Shown here: piece after piece, positions 36,642-45,411 of the stretch
Layout: the number at the start of each line of letters is the position of its first letter
How positions within the stretch are numbered: position 1 is the first letter of the stretch
Assembly (NCBI RefSeq): GCF_003958625.1
Contig: NZ_RSEL01000029.1
Coordinates: 111,824 to 175,823 of the forward strand
Reading direction: 5' to 3'
DNA length: 64,000 nucleotides
From: Tsuneonella rigui
GTDB taxonomy: Bacteria; Pseudomonadota; Alphaproteobacteria; Sphingomonadales; Sphingomonadaceae
Notes under the pieces: generated by a model
The model's input: only the letters and a program-made list of their open reading frames with translations
Database searches by the model: none
What the model was told of the DNA's origin: nothing
Position numbers and translations under genes: made by a program

Positions 36642-37183
36642 TGCGGCGGTTGCTTATCTTTCTGACAGCTCTCGTTGCCGCTCCCGTGGCGGCGCAGGAT
36701 GCGTCGCCGGTGACTGCGGAACAGGCGGTCGCCGCCGCGCAGGAAGCTTATGGCCCGCCCGACACGCGCGCCAAGCCCGCGTGCCCCACTCCCAAGCCGG
36801 GCGACGAGATCGTTGTGTGCGGCGAGAACGAGGACCCCGACAAATATCGGGTGAAGTCCAGCGCCGACCTCGATCCCAAGAAGGCGAGGGACGGCCTGCC
36901 GCGCGCGCCCGATCTCTTCAACCTGCCGCAGCCGGCGATGGTCGGCGTGGGCGTCAGCGCCAAGGGGTGCTTCATCCCGCCGTGCCCCTCGCCGATGCCG
37001 GTGCTGATCGATCTGAAGGCCATCCCCGAAGCGCCGCCCGGATCCGACGCAGATCGGGTCGCCAACGGCCTGGCGCCGCGCGATGCCCGGAACGCGCCCA
37101 GCCCGGTGCCCGCCCTACCGCCAGCCGAAGCCGCGCTCAGGCCTCCAGAATCGGCATCACCAGCGGCGGAGCCGTCAGGCTAG
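36641..37183 (+). CDS. Secreted protein of the GCFIPPC pair (second copy)
   Basis: A 180-residue paralogue of the gene before it, overlapping its stop by one base (TGATG). It has a signal peptide (RLLIFLTALVAAPVAAQ), the conserved ACPTPKPGDEIVVCGE, DPDKYRVKSSADLDP and GCFIPPCPSPMPVLIDLKA blocks, and an added Pro/Ala-rich C-terminal tail. The last 47 bases run across the 3' end of the convergent hom gene, so the tail is encoded opposite hom codons. It looks like a tandem duplication followed by extension into hom. Function unknown. Confidence 0.75.
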   Translation: MRRLLIFLTALVAAPVAAQDASPVTAEQAVAAAQEAYGPPDTRAKPACPTPKPGDEIVVCGENEDPDKYRVKSSADLDPKKARDGLPRAPDLFNLPQPAMVGVGVSAKGCFIPPCPSPMPVLIDLKAIPEAPPGSDADRVANGLAPRDARNAPSPVPALPPAEAALRPPESASPAAEPSG

Positions 37184-38447
37184 CCGAGCCCTCGAGCAGC
37201 TTGAGCGCCTGGTCGACGCACCGCTCGGGGCCTTCGTGAGTGACCATCGCCACCAGTACGTTGCCATCCGCATCGGGCTGTCCTTGCTGGATGAGGCTCT
37301 CGATCGAGACCTCCGCATCGCGCATCGCAGCGGTGATCTCGGCCAGCACGCCGGGGCGATCGGTGACGGTGAAGCGAATGTAATTGCGCCCGGTGCGGTC
37401 GCCCGGCTCGGCCGGCGCCATCGCGACCAGCTCGGCAATCGGAACCGAGAACGCCGGCCCGGTATCGCCGCGCGCGATGTCGATCAGATCCGCCACCACC
37501 GCGCTCGCGGTCGGGCCGTCGCCCGCACCGGCGCCCTGGAACAGCAGGCGGCCGGAGAAATTGCCCTCCGCCACCACCGCATTGGTCGGCCCATCGACAT
37601 GCGCCAGCGGATGCGCCTGCGGCACCAGGCACGGGCGCACCCGCTGCAGCAGCCGCGCGTCGCCGCCGCCGTCGCTCTCGATGTCCGCCTCTCCCACCAG
37701 CCGGATGACAAAGCCGAGATCACGGGCCCGGGCGATGTCCGCCGCCCGCACCCGGGCGATCCCCTCGCACGAGACATGCGCGAAATCGAGCTTGGCTCCG
37801 AACGCGATTGCGGCAAGAATCGCCAGCTTGTGCCCCGCGTCGATGCCCTCGATGTCGAACGTCGGATCGGCCTCGGCAAACCCGCGCGCCTGCGCCTCGG
37901 CGAGCACGTCGGCAAAATCGCGGCCGCTATCCTCCATCTCGGAGAGGATGAAGTTGCACGTGCCGTTGAGGATGCCCTGCACCCGGGCGATGGCGTTGGC
38001 CGCGGCGCCTTCGCGCAAGCCTTTGATGACCGGGATGCCGCCAGCGACCGCCGCCTCGAACTTGAGCGGCACGCCCGCGTCCTGCGCCGACTCGGCCAGC
38101 GCCAAACCATGGTGCGCGATCATCGCCTTGTTGGCGGTGACCAGCGCCTTGCCCTCGCGGATCGCGGTCTTGGCAAGCGTCAGCGCGGGCCCATCGGCGC
38201 CGCCGACCATCTCCACCACCGCATCGACATCGGCCCGCGCGGCCATCGCGGCCATATCGTCGCACCAGTCGAAGGGCGAGAGATCGACCCCGCGGTCGCG
38301 GTCGCGGTCGCGCGCGCTGACTGCCACGATGCGGATTTCGCGCCCGGCGCGGGCCTGCACCAGCGCGGCGTTGGCGTCGAGCAGGCGGATGACGCCGGCC
38401 CCCACCGTGCCCAGCCCGGCGAGCGCGATGCGCAGCGGTTCGGCCAT
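37137..38447 (-). CDS. hom: Homoserine dehydrogenase
   Basis: A 436-residue enzyme that reduces aspartate semialdehyde to homoserine for threonine and methionine synthesis. The NAD(P)-binding motif is ALAGLGTVGAGV. The catalytic region includes VTANKAMIA, GGIPVIKGLREG, NGTCNFILSEM and EADPTFDIEGIDAGHKLAIL. A C-terminal ACT domain (FTVTDRPGVLAEITAAM) gives feedback control. I use the ATG giving MAEPLRIAL; a TTG three codons upstream is less likely. Its 3' end overlaps a convergent gene by 47 bases. Confidence 0.96.
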   Translation of the reverse strand: MAEPLRIALAGLGTVGAGVIRLLDANAALVQARAGREIRIVAVSARDRDRDRGVDLSPFDWCDDMAAMAARADVDAVVEMVGGADGPALTLAKTAIREGKALVTANKAMIAHHGLALAESAQDAGVPLKFEAAVAGGIPVIKGLREGAAANAIARVQGILNGTCNFILSEMEDSGRDFADVLAEAQARGFAEADPTFDIEGIDAGHKLAILAAIAFGAKLDFAHVSCEGIARVRAADIARARDLGFVIRLVGEADIESDGGGDARLLQRVRPCLVPQAHPLAHVDGPTNAVVAEGNFSGRLLFQGAGAGDGPTASAVVADLIDIARGDTGPAFSVPIAELVAMAPAEPGDRTGRNYIRFTVTDRPGVLAEITAAMRDAEVSIESLIQQGQPDADGNVLVAMVTHEGPERCVDQALKLLEGSASLTAPPLVMPILEA

Positions 38448-38514
38448 AACACTCAAAACTCCCTGTCGGCCCGTTCCCTAGGCAAGCGCCGGGCGCGCGG
38501 CCAACAAAGAGATA

Positions 38515-39360
38515 CTATCGGCGGACAAGCGTTCGCGGGCAGGAACCGAGTTGCTGCAGCACGAACGCATAGTCCTGCGCCGCCCGCGTCCGCGACGCCG
38601 GATCCTGCGACAGGTTCGCGCCGCGCGGCAATTGCTCGGGCAGGAAGCACGCGAGACGGTACCACGCGAGTGTGTCGGGTTCGGGTGGGCGCGCTGCCTG
38701 ATCGACGATCTCGGAGTACGAAACGCCCCATGCGGGCGCCATTCCGGGCCGCCGAACGATGGTGAGCGAGACCGGGTCGCCACTCGCCGTTCCGAGGAAG
38801 ATCTGCGTCTCCGACTCGCCGACCAGGGTGCCGGGAACTGCGAGCGCGTCGCGCACGCCGGTGATAGCGGGCGGTGCATCGGCTGCGGCAAGCTCGGCAA
38901 GAATCGGCCGCAGGCGCGCCGCGGTCGTCTCGTCGTAGGGCAACTGCGCGGTGGGACCGGTCAGCTGCAGCTCGCCGGGGCGCCCCGGGACCGAGCGAGC
39001 GAACAGCAGGAACGCGCGCTTCTTGAGCTTGGGCGCCTTGCCCTTCGCATCGAGCGGCACGTCCACCAAATACCGCACCGACTCGCCGAGCGGTGCCTTG
39101 CCCGCGAGGAGGGCCTGAGTCCGCGCCTCGATGTACAGGCGGGTGTAGCCGGGAGCGACGTTAGCCGCGCGTTCGGGCGGCAGGGGAATCTGCTTGGCGA
39201 CCAGCACGTGCACCACGAGATCCGCCGCGTCGGCGAGGTCTGCGAGATCGGCATAGGTCACGGCCGGGATCGGAGCCGGCGGCGGCGCGGCAGCGGTGCC
39301 AGCGGTCAGGGCGGCGGCGAGGATCGCGGCACGCAGGGCGGAGAATCGGTTGGTCATCAT
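38515..39360 (-). CDS. Secreted hypothetical protein
   Basis: A 281-residue exported protein; two adjacent ATG codons (39360 and 39357) can start it. The signal peptide ends near TAGTAAAP. The mature part begins TYADLADLADAADLVVHVLV, then strand-rich segments (YIEARTQALLAGKAPLGESV, FLLFARSVPGRPGELQLTG) and a C-terminal helical region with two cysteines (LACFLPEQLP, LGSCPRTLV). It stands upstream of hom on the same strand with 67 bases between. No family is recognised. Confidence 0.75.
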   Translation of the reverse strand: MMTNRFSALRAAILAAALTAGTAAAPPPAPIPAVTYADLADLADAADLVVHVLVAKQIPLPPERAANVAPGYTRLYIEARTQALLAGKAPLGESVRYLVDVPLDAKGKAPKLKKRAFLLFARSVPGRPGELQLTGPTAQLPYDETTAARLRPILAELAAADAPPAITGVRDALAVPGTLVGESETQIFLGTASGDPVSLTIVRRPGMAPAWGVSYSEIVDQAARPPEPDTLAWYRLACFLPEQLPRGANLSQDPASRTRAAQDYAFVLQQLGSCPRTLVRR

Positions 39361-39703
39361 ATCCTGTCGGCTAGGCGCTCGTTCCCGGGTTGGAAACCGT
39401 ATGGCATCTGCGCCGTTGCAGCGACAATGGAGTGAATCCCGGGTGAACCGCAAAAGCGTTTGCCTGCGATTTGCTTCACGGTTAAGGCTCCGGGCGAACC
39501 GGGGAGCAAGGATAGAAAGCTAACCCCCCGGAAGGACCCGTGCCGGGTCATCGGGGATCCGGCGGGCCTGAAGGCCGTCGAATTCCGATGAGCCGTCTGG
39601 GTGGAAAATGGAATGGATGCGTCGGCCCGGCGGTTAACCGTGCCGGTCCGATGCAGGATGCCGGGCTAACCTCCGGCACCTGACGATGGAGTGATGCGAC
39701 TGA
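39361..39703. other. Divergent intergenic region upstream of tonB
   Basis: About 340 bases between a minus-strand secreted protein and tonB. It must hold promoters for both directions. It contains several short GC-rich inverted repeats (for example GCCGG/CCGGC around 39660-39677) but no gene, tRNA or clear iron-box (Fur/Irr-type) palindrome that I can identify by eye. Confidence 0.5.
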
Positions 39704-40369
39704 ATGGCCTACGCTGACCAACAGATGAGTGGTAATCGCATTGTTGCGATCATCATCGTTGCGCTGATCCATGTCGCCGTCGGTTATGCCCTTGTCACCG
39801 GGCTCGCCTATTCGGCAGCCAAGAAGCTGGTGGAGCGCGTAACCACGGTCGATATCGAAGAGCCGCCGCCGCCCAAGGACGAACCGCCGCCGCCCGAACC
39901 CCCGAAGGACGTGGCTCCGCCGCCGCCGGTCGCGCCGCCGCCGCCGATCAATGTGTCGGTGGCCCCGCCCCCGATCCAGACCCAGCCGACGATTCCGCCG
40001 CCAGCGCCCCCGGTGCTGCGCGTGCCGCCACCGGCGCCGGTCGCTCCCCCGCCGCCCCCGCCCCCGCGGGTGCAGCCGAAGGCCGCGACCCCGAAGGGCA
40101 ACCCGGGCAACTGGGCGAACGCCAACGATTATCCGAGCCGCTCGCTGCGTGAGGAAAAGGAAGGCGTGACCCGCTTCTCCGTCCAGGTCGGCGCCGATGG
40201 CCGGGTGACCAGTTGTACCGTCACCGGGTCGAGCGGCACTCCGGAACTCGACAGCACGACGTGCTCGCTGATCCAGCGCCGTGGCCGCTTCAATCCCGCC
40301 ACCAACGGCGACGGACAAGCAGTCGCGGGTAGCTGGTCGAGCTCGGTTCGCTGGCAGATTCCGAAGTAA
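39704..40369 (+). CDS. tonB: TonB energy transducer
   Basis: A 221-residue protein with one N-terminal membrane helix (IVAIIIVALIHVAVGYALV), a long Pro-rich periplasmic spacer (EPPPPKDEPPPPEPPKDV and more) and a C-terminal TonB domain (VTRFSVQVGADGRVTSCTV ending VRWQIPK). It transmits proton-motive force from ExbBD to TonB-dependent receptors, which sphingomonads use for iron and many organic substrates. It heads the tonB-exbB-exbD-exbD operon. Confidence 0.94.
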   Translation: MAYADQQMSGNRIVAIIIVALIHVAVGYALVTGLAYSAAKKLVERVTTVDIEEPPPPKDEPPPPEPPKDVAPPPPVAPPPPINVSVAPPPIQTQPTIPPPAPPVLRVPPPAPVAPPPPPPPRVQPKAATPKGNPGNWANANDYPSRSLREEKEGVTRFSVQVGADGRVTSCTVTGSSGTPELDSTTCSLIQRRGRFNPATNGDGQAVAGSWSSSVRWQIPK

Positions 40370-40410
40370 GCGCTTCTATTCCAACCGTTTTTATTTGAGA
40401 GGACACTCGC

Positions 40411-41214
40411 ATGTACATCGAACTTCTTTCCGCGGCGGCTGGTGGCAGCGCTGCTCCCCCGACCCACTTCGGCTTCTGGGAAGCGCTGCAGCAGGGCGGC
40501 ATCATCGCTTACTCGATCTTCGCGGTGCTGGTGATCATGTCGATCGGATCGTTCTACATTCTGATCACCAAGTGGCTCGAGCAGCAGAAGATCTTCAACC
40601 AGTACAAGGCCGTTCGCACCTCGTTCTGGCGCGCGGGAACGCTCCGCGAAGGCGCGAGCAAGATGGAAAAGAACAGCGCCTGGCGTCAGCTGGTCGACGA
40701 CGGCCTGACCGCCGAAGAATCGCACACCAAGATGACCGACAGCCTCGACGCCCACGACTGGCTGCACGGCTCGCTCGCTCGTTCGGAAGCCTCGATCAAC
40801 GCGCGTCTCGCGGGCGGCCTGCCGTTCCTCGCGACCGTGGGCGCGACCGCTCCGTTCGTCGGCCTGCTCGGTACGGTTATCGGTATCTATCGCGCGCTGA
40901 TCGCGATCGGTCTCGCCGGTTCGGCATCGCTCGACAAGGTCGCCGGTCCGGTCGGTGAAGCGCTGATCATGACCGCGATCGGTCTGCTCGTGGCGGTTCC
41001 CGCGGTGCTTGCGTACAACTGGCTCTCGAGCCGCAACAAGCGCATCGCCGAGCTCCTGTCGGGCTTCAGCACCGATCTGCTCGCCAACATCAACTCGGGC
41101 GGCGCGGTGAAGCCGACGGTGATGACTGCGACCTCGACCCAGCAGGCGGGCAAGGCCGCGACGGCACCGGCCACCAAGCCGGCGACCACCACGACGACGA
41201 CCACGCGCCCCTAA
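40411..41214 (+). CDS. exbB: MotA/TolQ/ExbB proton channel protein
   Basis: A 267-residue inner-membrane channel subunit. Three membrane helices (about 28-50, 140-165, 185-205) flank a cytoplasmic loop. The conserved GGLPFLATVGATAPFVGLLGTVIGIYRAL segment and the later VGEALIMTAIGLLVAVPAVLAYN are the family hallmarks. The N-terminus carries an Ala/Gly-rich section and the C-terminus a Thr-rich tail. The start is preceded by GAGAGGA. It forms the motor with the two ExbD proteins that follow. Confidence 0.95.
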   Translation: MYIELLSAAAGGSAAPPTHFGFWEALQQGGIIAYSIFAVLVIMSIGSFYILITKWLEQQKIFNQYKAVRTSFWRAGTLREGASKMEKNSAWRQLVDDGLTAEESHTKMTDSLDAHDWLHGSLARSEASINARLAGGLPFLATVGATAPFVGLLGTVIGIYRALIAIGLAGSASLDKVAGPVGEALIMTAIGLLVAVPAVLAYNWLSSRNKRIAELLSGFSTDLLANINSGGAVKPTVMTATSTQQAGKAATAPATKPATTTTTTTRP

Positions 41215-41282
41215 GCGTGCTTCGGGGCCGCCCCCTCGGGCGGCCCCGGTTCGTCCGCCAAGATTTGAAGATAGGATAACCC

Positions 41283-41813
41283 ATGGCGATTGCTACAGGC
41301 GCAAGCGGGGAACGACCCTTGTCGGACATCAACGTTGTGCCGCTGACCGACGTGATGCTGGTTCTCTTGATCGTGTTCCTGATCGCGATTCCGGTGTCGT
41401 TGCAGACGATCGAAAAGCTCAAGATTCCGGTCTTGGTTTCGACCGAGTCGAAGGAGAAGGTGGAGAACCTCCTCCTGACGGTAAGCTCGACCGACGCCGC
41501 TGGACGCAGCGCCGGCGAGCCCGGATTCGAAGGGGCCGATCGCTCGGGCGCCTGCCGCGTGTATTTCAACAACACCACCCCGGTCGATGCGACCGAGCTC
41601 TACGACAAGGCGTTCGCCCGGCTCGACGCGATCGTGAAGGCGGCCGGCGGCCCCGCGGAAATCATGAAGGACCCGGACTTGATCCCGCAGGTCCACATCC
41701 GCGGCGATGTCAACGCGCCGTGGCGGTGCATCGCGGGCACGATCTACAACGTGCAGGCGGCGGGTTACCCCACCGTCGGCTTCATCTCCAACCCGGTCGA
41801 TCCCAACGGCTGA
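41283..41813 (+). CDS. exbD: ExbD-type biopolymer transport protein, longer copy
   Basis: A 176-residue protein with a short cytoplasmic N-terminus (LSDINVVPLTDVMLVLLIVFL), one membrane helix carrying the conserved Asp (PLTDVML) and a periplasmic domain. The domain is longer than in the usual ExbD and contains two cysteines (SGACRVYF, PWRCIAGT), possibly a disulfide. It belongs to the energy-coupling operon with exbB and the second exbD. Confidence 0.92.
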   Translation: MAIATGASGERPLSDINVVPLTDVMLVLLIVFLIAIPVSLQTIEKLKIPVLVSTESKEKVENLLLTVSSTDAAGRSAGEPGFEGADRSGACRVYFNNTTPVDATELYDKAFARLDAIVKAAGGPAEIMKDPDLIPQVHIRGDVNAPWRCIAGTIYNVQAAGYPTVGFISNPVDPNG

Positions 41814-41850
41814 CGCCGCTTAGCCACGCGAATTCAGGAGTACCACCACT

Positions 41851-42291
41851 ATGGCAATGTCAGGCGGCAGCGACGACGGCGAGCCGATGATGGAAATGAA
41901 CGTGACGCCGTTGATCGACGTCATGCTCGTGCTCCTCATCATGATGATTCTCTCCGTTCCGCCCGCGACCCACGCGGTGAACATCGATCTGCCGGTGCCT
42001 TCGGAGACGCCGCCGACCGATATCGACCCGATCAAGAACAAGATCGTGATCACGCCGGACAATCAGATCCTGTGGAACGGCGGGGCGATCAACGACGGAC
42101 AGCTGGTGACCAATCTCGAAGCGACGAAGGGTCTGAACCCTGAGCCCGAGCTCCAGTATCAGCCCGACGCGCAGGCGAGCTACGACTTGTCGGTCAAGGT
42201 GCTGAACATCATCAAGCAGTCGGGCGTGACCAAATTCGGCTTCGTCGGGAACGAACAGTTCCGATCCTTCGACAAGGCGCCCGGCGCCTGA
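41851..42291 (+). CDS. exbD: ExbD-type biopolymer transport protein, shorter copy
   Basis: A 146-residue ExbD with the conserved helix EMNVTPLIDVMLVLLIMMI, including the essential Asp in LIDVM, and a normal-size periplasmic domain ending VTKFGFVGNEQFRSF. Two different ExbD copies after one ExbB is a known arrangement in sphingomonads and Xanthomonas-like operons. A clear terminator follows 25 bases after the stop. Confidence 0.94.
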   Translation: MAMSGGSDDGEPMMEMNVTPLIDVMLVLLIMMILSVPPATHAVNIDLPVPSETPPTDIDPIKNKIVITPDNQILWNGGAINDGQLVTNLEATKGLNPEPELQYQPDAQASYDLSVKVLNIIKQSGVTKFGFVGNEQFRSFDKAPGA

Positions 42292-42316
42292 TCGACTGAG
42301 ACCTTTCTGATAATGA

Positions 42317-42342
42317 GGGGCGGAGCGATCCGCCCCTTTTTT
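42317..42342 (+). terminator. Rho-independent terminator of the tonB-exb operon
   Basis: An 8-base perfect stem (GGGGCGGA / TCCGCCCC) with a GCGA tetraloop followed by six T residues. It is the cleanest terminator in the window and lies just before the end of the convergent helicase gene. Confidence 0.93.
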
Positions 42343-42352
42343 GTTGCGCGGC

Positions 42353-44809
42353 TCAACCACCTTCGGGCGCGCGCGCCTCCTCCACCCGCATCGCCTCGGC
42401 CGCCAGCCCTTCGGCTTCGAGCAGCAGCTCATCGTCGATCGCGCCGGCGGGCAGGGCCTCGCGTCCGATCATCGTCATGACCGGCACCGCCAGCGGGCTT
42501 ACCCGGTCGAGTTCGACGTGGACCAGCTGCTCGGCCGCGCGGTCGAGGACGTTGCCGAGCCGGCCAACGTCAGTCATCCGCGTGCGCGCGTCGGCCCAGG
42601 CCGCCTCCAGCAGGACATGGTCGGGCTCGTACTTGCGCAGCACGTCGTAGATGAGATCGGTCGAGAAGGTGACCTGCTTGCCGGTCTTGCGCTTGCCGGG
42701 ATGCTGGCGTTCGACGAGCCCTGAAATCACCGCAACCTCGCGAAACGCGCGCCGCAGCAGGTGCGACTGCTGCACCCATTCGACGAACTCGTGGGTCAGG
42801 ATATCGGGCGACAGCAGCGGCAGCGGATCGGTGACCGGCTTCAGGCCCCACACCGCGAGGCAGTAATCGTTGGCGACGAACCCGCCCGGCATCAGCCCGC
42901 GCTCCTCCATCCGCCGATTGATCAGCATCCCCAGGCTCTGGTTCGCGTTCCAGCCTTCGAAGGTATAGTAGACCGCGTAGTGCTTCTTGGCGTGCGGGAA
43001 GGTCTCGACCATCAGCTGGCCGGGCCCCGGCATCTGGCTGCGCCAGTCCTGCACTTCCAGCCACTCGCGCACGTCGTCGGGAAAGCGCGACCAGCCCACC
43101 CGGTCGATCAGCATCTCGCGCACCCGGTTGGCGAGACGCGTGGTGAGCGGCAGGCGCAGGCCGGTGTAGCTCGGGATCGTCGCCGAGGTCTTGGCCGCGC
43201 GGACGATCAGCTCGAGGTCCTTGAACTGCTCGACCTCCAGGTCGATGCCGGCGAAGCGGAAGGTATCGCCGCTCTTCATGCTGGCGGCGAACATCTCCTC
43301 CACCTTGCCGAGCGAGCGGCCGTTGCGGAAACGGATCTCGATCATCTCGGCGTCGACGATGATCCCGGCGTTGAGCCGGTGGCGCTGGGCGTGCTCGGGG
43401 TGCGTCAACCGCCACGTGCCCGACTTGTCGCGCACGATGCGCTTGAACCGGTCGTAGGCCTCCAGCGAGTAACCACCGGTGGCGACGAAGTGCAGCACGC
43501 GGGTCCAGACTTCCTCTTCGAGCCAGGCATAGGCGAGCGACGAGCGGACCTCGGCGAGCAGCTCCGCCTCGTCGAACGGTCGCGCGCAGACGCAAGCCAT
43601 CACGTGCTGGGCAAGCACGTCGAGCCCGCCGGGACGGAAGTCCTCGCCATCGCGCTGGCCTTGGTCGACCGCTTCCTTGGCCGCGGTCGCTTCGAGGAAC
43701 TCGAACCGGTTGCCCGGCACCAGGATCGCGCGGCTCGGCTGGTCGAGCCGGTGGTTGGCCCGGCCCACGCGCTGGAGCAGCCGGCTCGAGCCCTTGGGCG
43801 CACCCATCTGCACCACGCAGTCGATGTCGCCCCAGTCGACCCCGAGATCGAGGCTAGCGGTCGCCACCAGCGCCCGCAGCTCGCCCCGCGCCATCGCGCC
43901 TTCGACCTTGCGCCGCGCTTCCTTGCTCAAAGATCCGTGGTGAATGCCGATCGGCAGGGTGTCGTCGTTGACGTCCCACAGCATCTGGAAGGTGTATTCG
44001 GCGAGGAAGCGCGTGTTGGTGAACACCAGCGTGGTCTTGTTGCGGCGGATCTCCTCATAGATCTGCGGGATCGCCCAGCGCCCCGCGTGGCCGCCCCACG
44101 GCACCCGCTCCTCGACCGGCAGCAGCACCTCAACCACCGGCGGGGCGCCGGGTTCGCCTTCGACCAGCGTCACCGCATCGATTTCGCCCCACGGGGCGAG
44201 CCATTCGCGGAATTCCTGCGGGTCTGCCACCGTGGCCGACAGTGCGGCGCGCTGCATGTGGGGGGCGATCGCCTGCAACCGGCTCATTGCCAGCGCCAGC
44301 AGGTCGCCGCGCTTGCCGGTGGCGAAGGCGTGAACTTCGTCGACCACGATGCGTTTGAGGCCGGCGAACATCTGGAAGCTGTCGGGATAGCTGAGCAGCA
44401 GCGAGAGGGACTCGGGCGTGGTCAGGAGGACGTTGGGCGGCTTGAGCCGCTGACGTTTCTTGCGGTCCGAGGGCGTATCGCCGCTACGGGTCTCGACCCG
44501 GATCGGCAGGCCCATCTCCTCGACTGGCGTGACGAGGTTACGCTGCACGTCATGCGCCAGCGCCTTCAATGGGGAGACGTAGAGCGTGTGCAGCCCCTCG
44601 GGCGGTCCGGCATCGCCGAAGCGCGAGGGGCAGAACGCCGCCAGCGTCGGCAGGAAACCCGCCAGTGTCTTTCCCGCGCCGGTGTCCGCCACCAGCATGG
44701 CGTGCTGGCCCGCGTCGCTGGCGGAGAGCATTTCGCTCTGGTGCCGCCGCACCCGCCATCCGCGCCCGGCGAACCAGCCAGCGATCTCGGAGGGGACTTC
44801 GCCGGTCAT
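42353..44809 (-). CDS. Lhr-like DEXH-box helicase (ligase-associated DNA damage response type)
   Basis: An 818-residue superfamily 2 helicase. Motif I is ADTGAGKTLAGF, motif II VVDEVHAF, motif III SATV, motif VI QRVGRANHRL. The Lhr-core winged-helix and DUF-type C-terminal domains follow. The length fits the class found with an ATP-dependent DNA ligase and nuclease partners in a DNA repair operon. Those partners are not next to it here; instead it is the last gene of a unit with a cation transporter and a phosphohexomutase. DNA repair is the expected role. Confidence 0.88.
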   Translation of the reverse strand: MTGEVPSEIAGWFAGRGWRVRRHQSEMLSASDAGQHAMLVADTGAGKTLAGFLPTLAAFCPSRFGDAGPPEGLHTLYVSPLKALAHDVQRNLVTPVEEMGLPIRVETRSGDTPSDRKKRQRLKPPNVLLTTPESLSLLLSYPDSFQMFAGLKRIVVDEVHAFATGKRGDLLALAMSRLQAIAPHMQRAALSATVADPQEFREWLAPWGEIDAVTLVEGEPGAPPVVEVLLPVEERVPWGGHAGRWAIPQIYEEIRRNKTTLVFTNTRFLAEYTFQMLWDVNDDTLPIGIHHGSLSKEARRKVEGAMARGELRALVATASLDLGVDWGDIDCVVQMGAPKGSSRLLQRVGRANHRLDQPSRAILVPGNRFEFLEATAAKEAVDQGQRDGEDFRPGGLDVLAQHVMACVCARPFDEAELLAEVRSSLAYAWLEEEVWTRVLHFVATGGYSLEAYDRFKRIVRDKSGTWRLTHPEHAQRHRLNAGIIVDAEMIEIRFRNGRSLGKVEEMFAASMKSGDTFRFAGIDLEVEQFKDLELIVRAAKTSATIPSYTGLRLPLTTRLANRVREMLIDRVGWSRFPDDVREWLEVQDWRSQMPGPGQLMVETFPHAKKHYAVYYTFEGWNANQSLGMLINRRMEERGLMPGGFVANDYCLAVWGLKPVTDPLPLLSPDILTHEFVEWVQQSHLLRRAFREVAVISGLVERQHPGKRKTGKQVTFSTDLIYDVLRKYEPDHVLLEAAWADARTRMTDVGRLGNVLDRAAEQLVHVELDRVSPLAVPVMTMIGREALPAGAIDDELLLEAEGLAAEAMRVEEARAPEGG

Positions 44810-45411
44810 CAGGGCTCGGCCCGCTCCGCGTGCTCCTTACGCGCGGCTTCCCACACCTCCTTGGCGGCATCGAGATTGACCAGCGCGATGGCCAGCCCAA
44901 CACCTAGGTCGGGCCACGGCGAACGCCACGCGAACGCGGTCACCAGCCCGGCGGCGATGATGCCGATGTTCGCCAGCGCGTCGTTGCGCGCAGACAGGAA
45001 GGCGGCCTTGCTCAGGCTACCCGAATGACCGCGATGGCGTGCGAGGATCAGCGCGCAGGTCATGTTGACCGCCAGCGCGCCCAACGCGGCGAGGGTCAGC
45101 GGCAGCGGCGCAGGCGTGGCGGGATGCGCGAACTTCTGCGCCGCGGTCCACATGGTCGCGATTCCCGGCACCAGCAGCAGCCCGGCCAGCACCATTCCCA
45201 CCCGCGCCCTCGCCGCAATGCTCCAGCCCAGCGCGAGGAGGATGAGGAGGTTGATCGAGGTGTCCTCGAGGAAATCGACCGAATCGGCGAACAGCGCGAC
45301 CGAGCCGATCGCCAGCGCAACCGCGAACTCGATCCCGAAGTATGCCAGATTGAGCGCCGCGACCCACGCGGCCGCGCGGCGAAACCCCGCGGCCGGCGCG
45401 GTGCCGGTCAA
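44809..45411 (-). CDS. Cation diffusion facilitator-like transporter
   Basis: About 200 residues from a TTG that overlaps the phosphohexomutase stop (TTGA). Five or six membrane helices: AAAWVAALNLAYFGIEFAVAL, SVALFADSVDFLEDTSINLL with the CDF-type Asp pair (ADSVDFLED), then ARVGMVLAGLLLVPGI, ALAVNMTCALIL, and the second metal-site segment SARNDALANIGIIAAG. The usual C-terminal cytoplasmic domain is missing, so it belongs to the short CDF group. Its stop overlaps the helicase start by one base. Substrate unknown, probably a divalent metal. Confidence 0.82.
   Translation of the reverse strand: MTGTAPAAGFRRAAAWVAALNLAYFGIEFAVALAIGSVALFADSVDFLEDTSINLLILLALGWSIAARARVGMVLAGLLLVPGIATMWTAAQKFAHPATPAPLPLTLAALGALAVNMTCALILARHRGHSGSLSKAAFLSARNDALANIGIIAAGLVTAFAWRSPWPDLGVGLAIALVNLDAAKEVWEAARKEHAERAEP

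Noticed and set aside
39361..39703. Iron-responsive operator in front of tonB
   Set aside because: I looked for a Fur- or Irr-type palindrome and found only short GC-rich inverted repeats, so no operator is claimed.
42761..45028. A 755-residue open frame opposite the Lhr-like helicase
   Set aside because: Same reason: biased composition with no recognisable fold, opposite a gene with intact helicase motifs.
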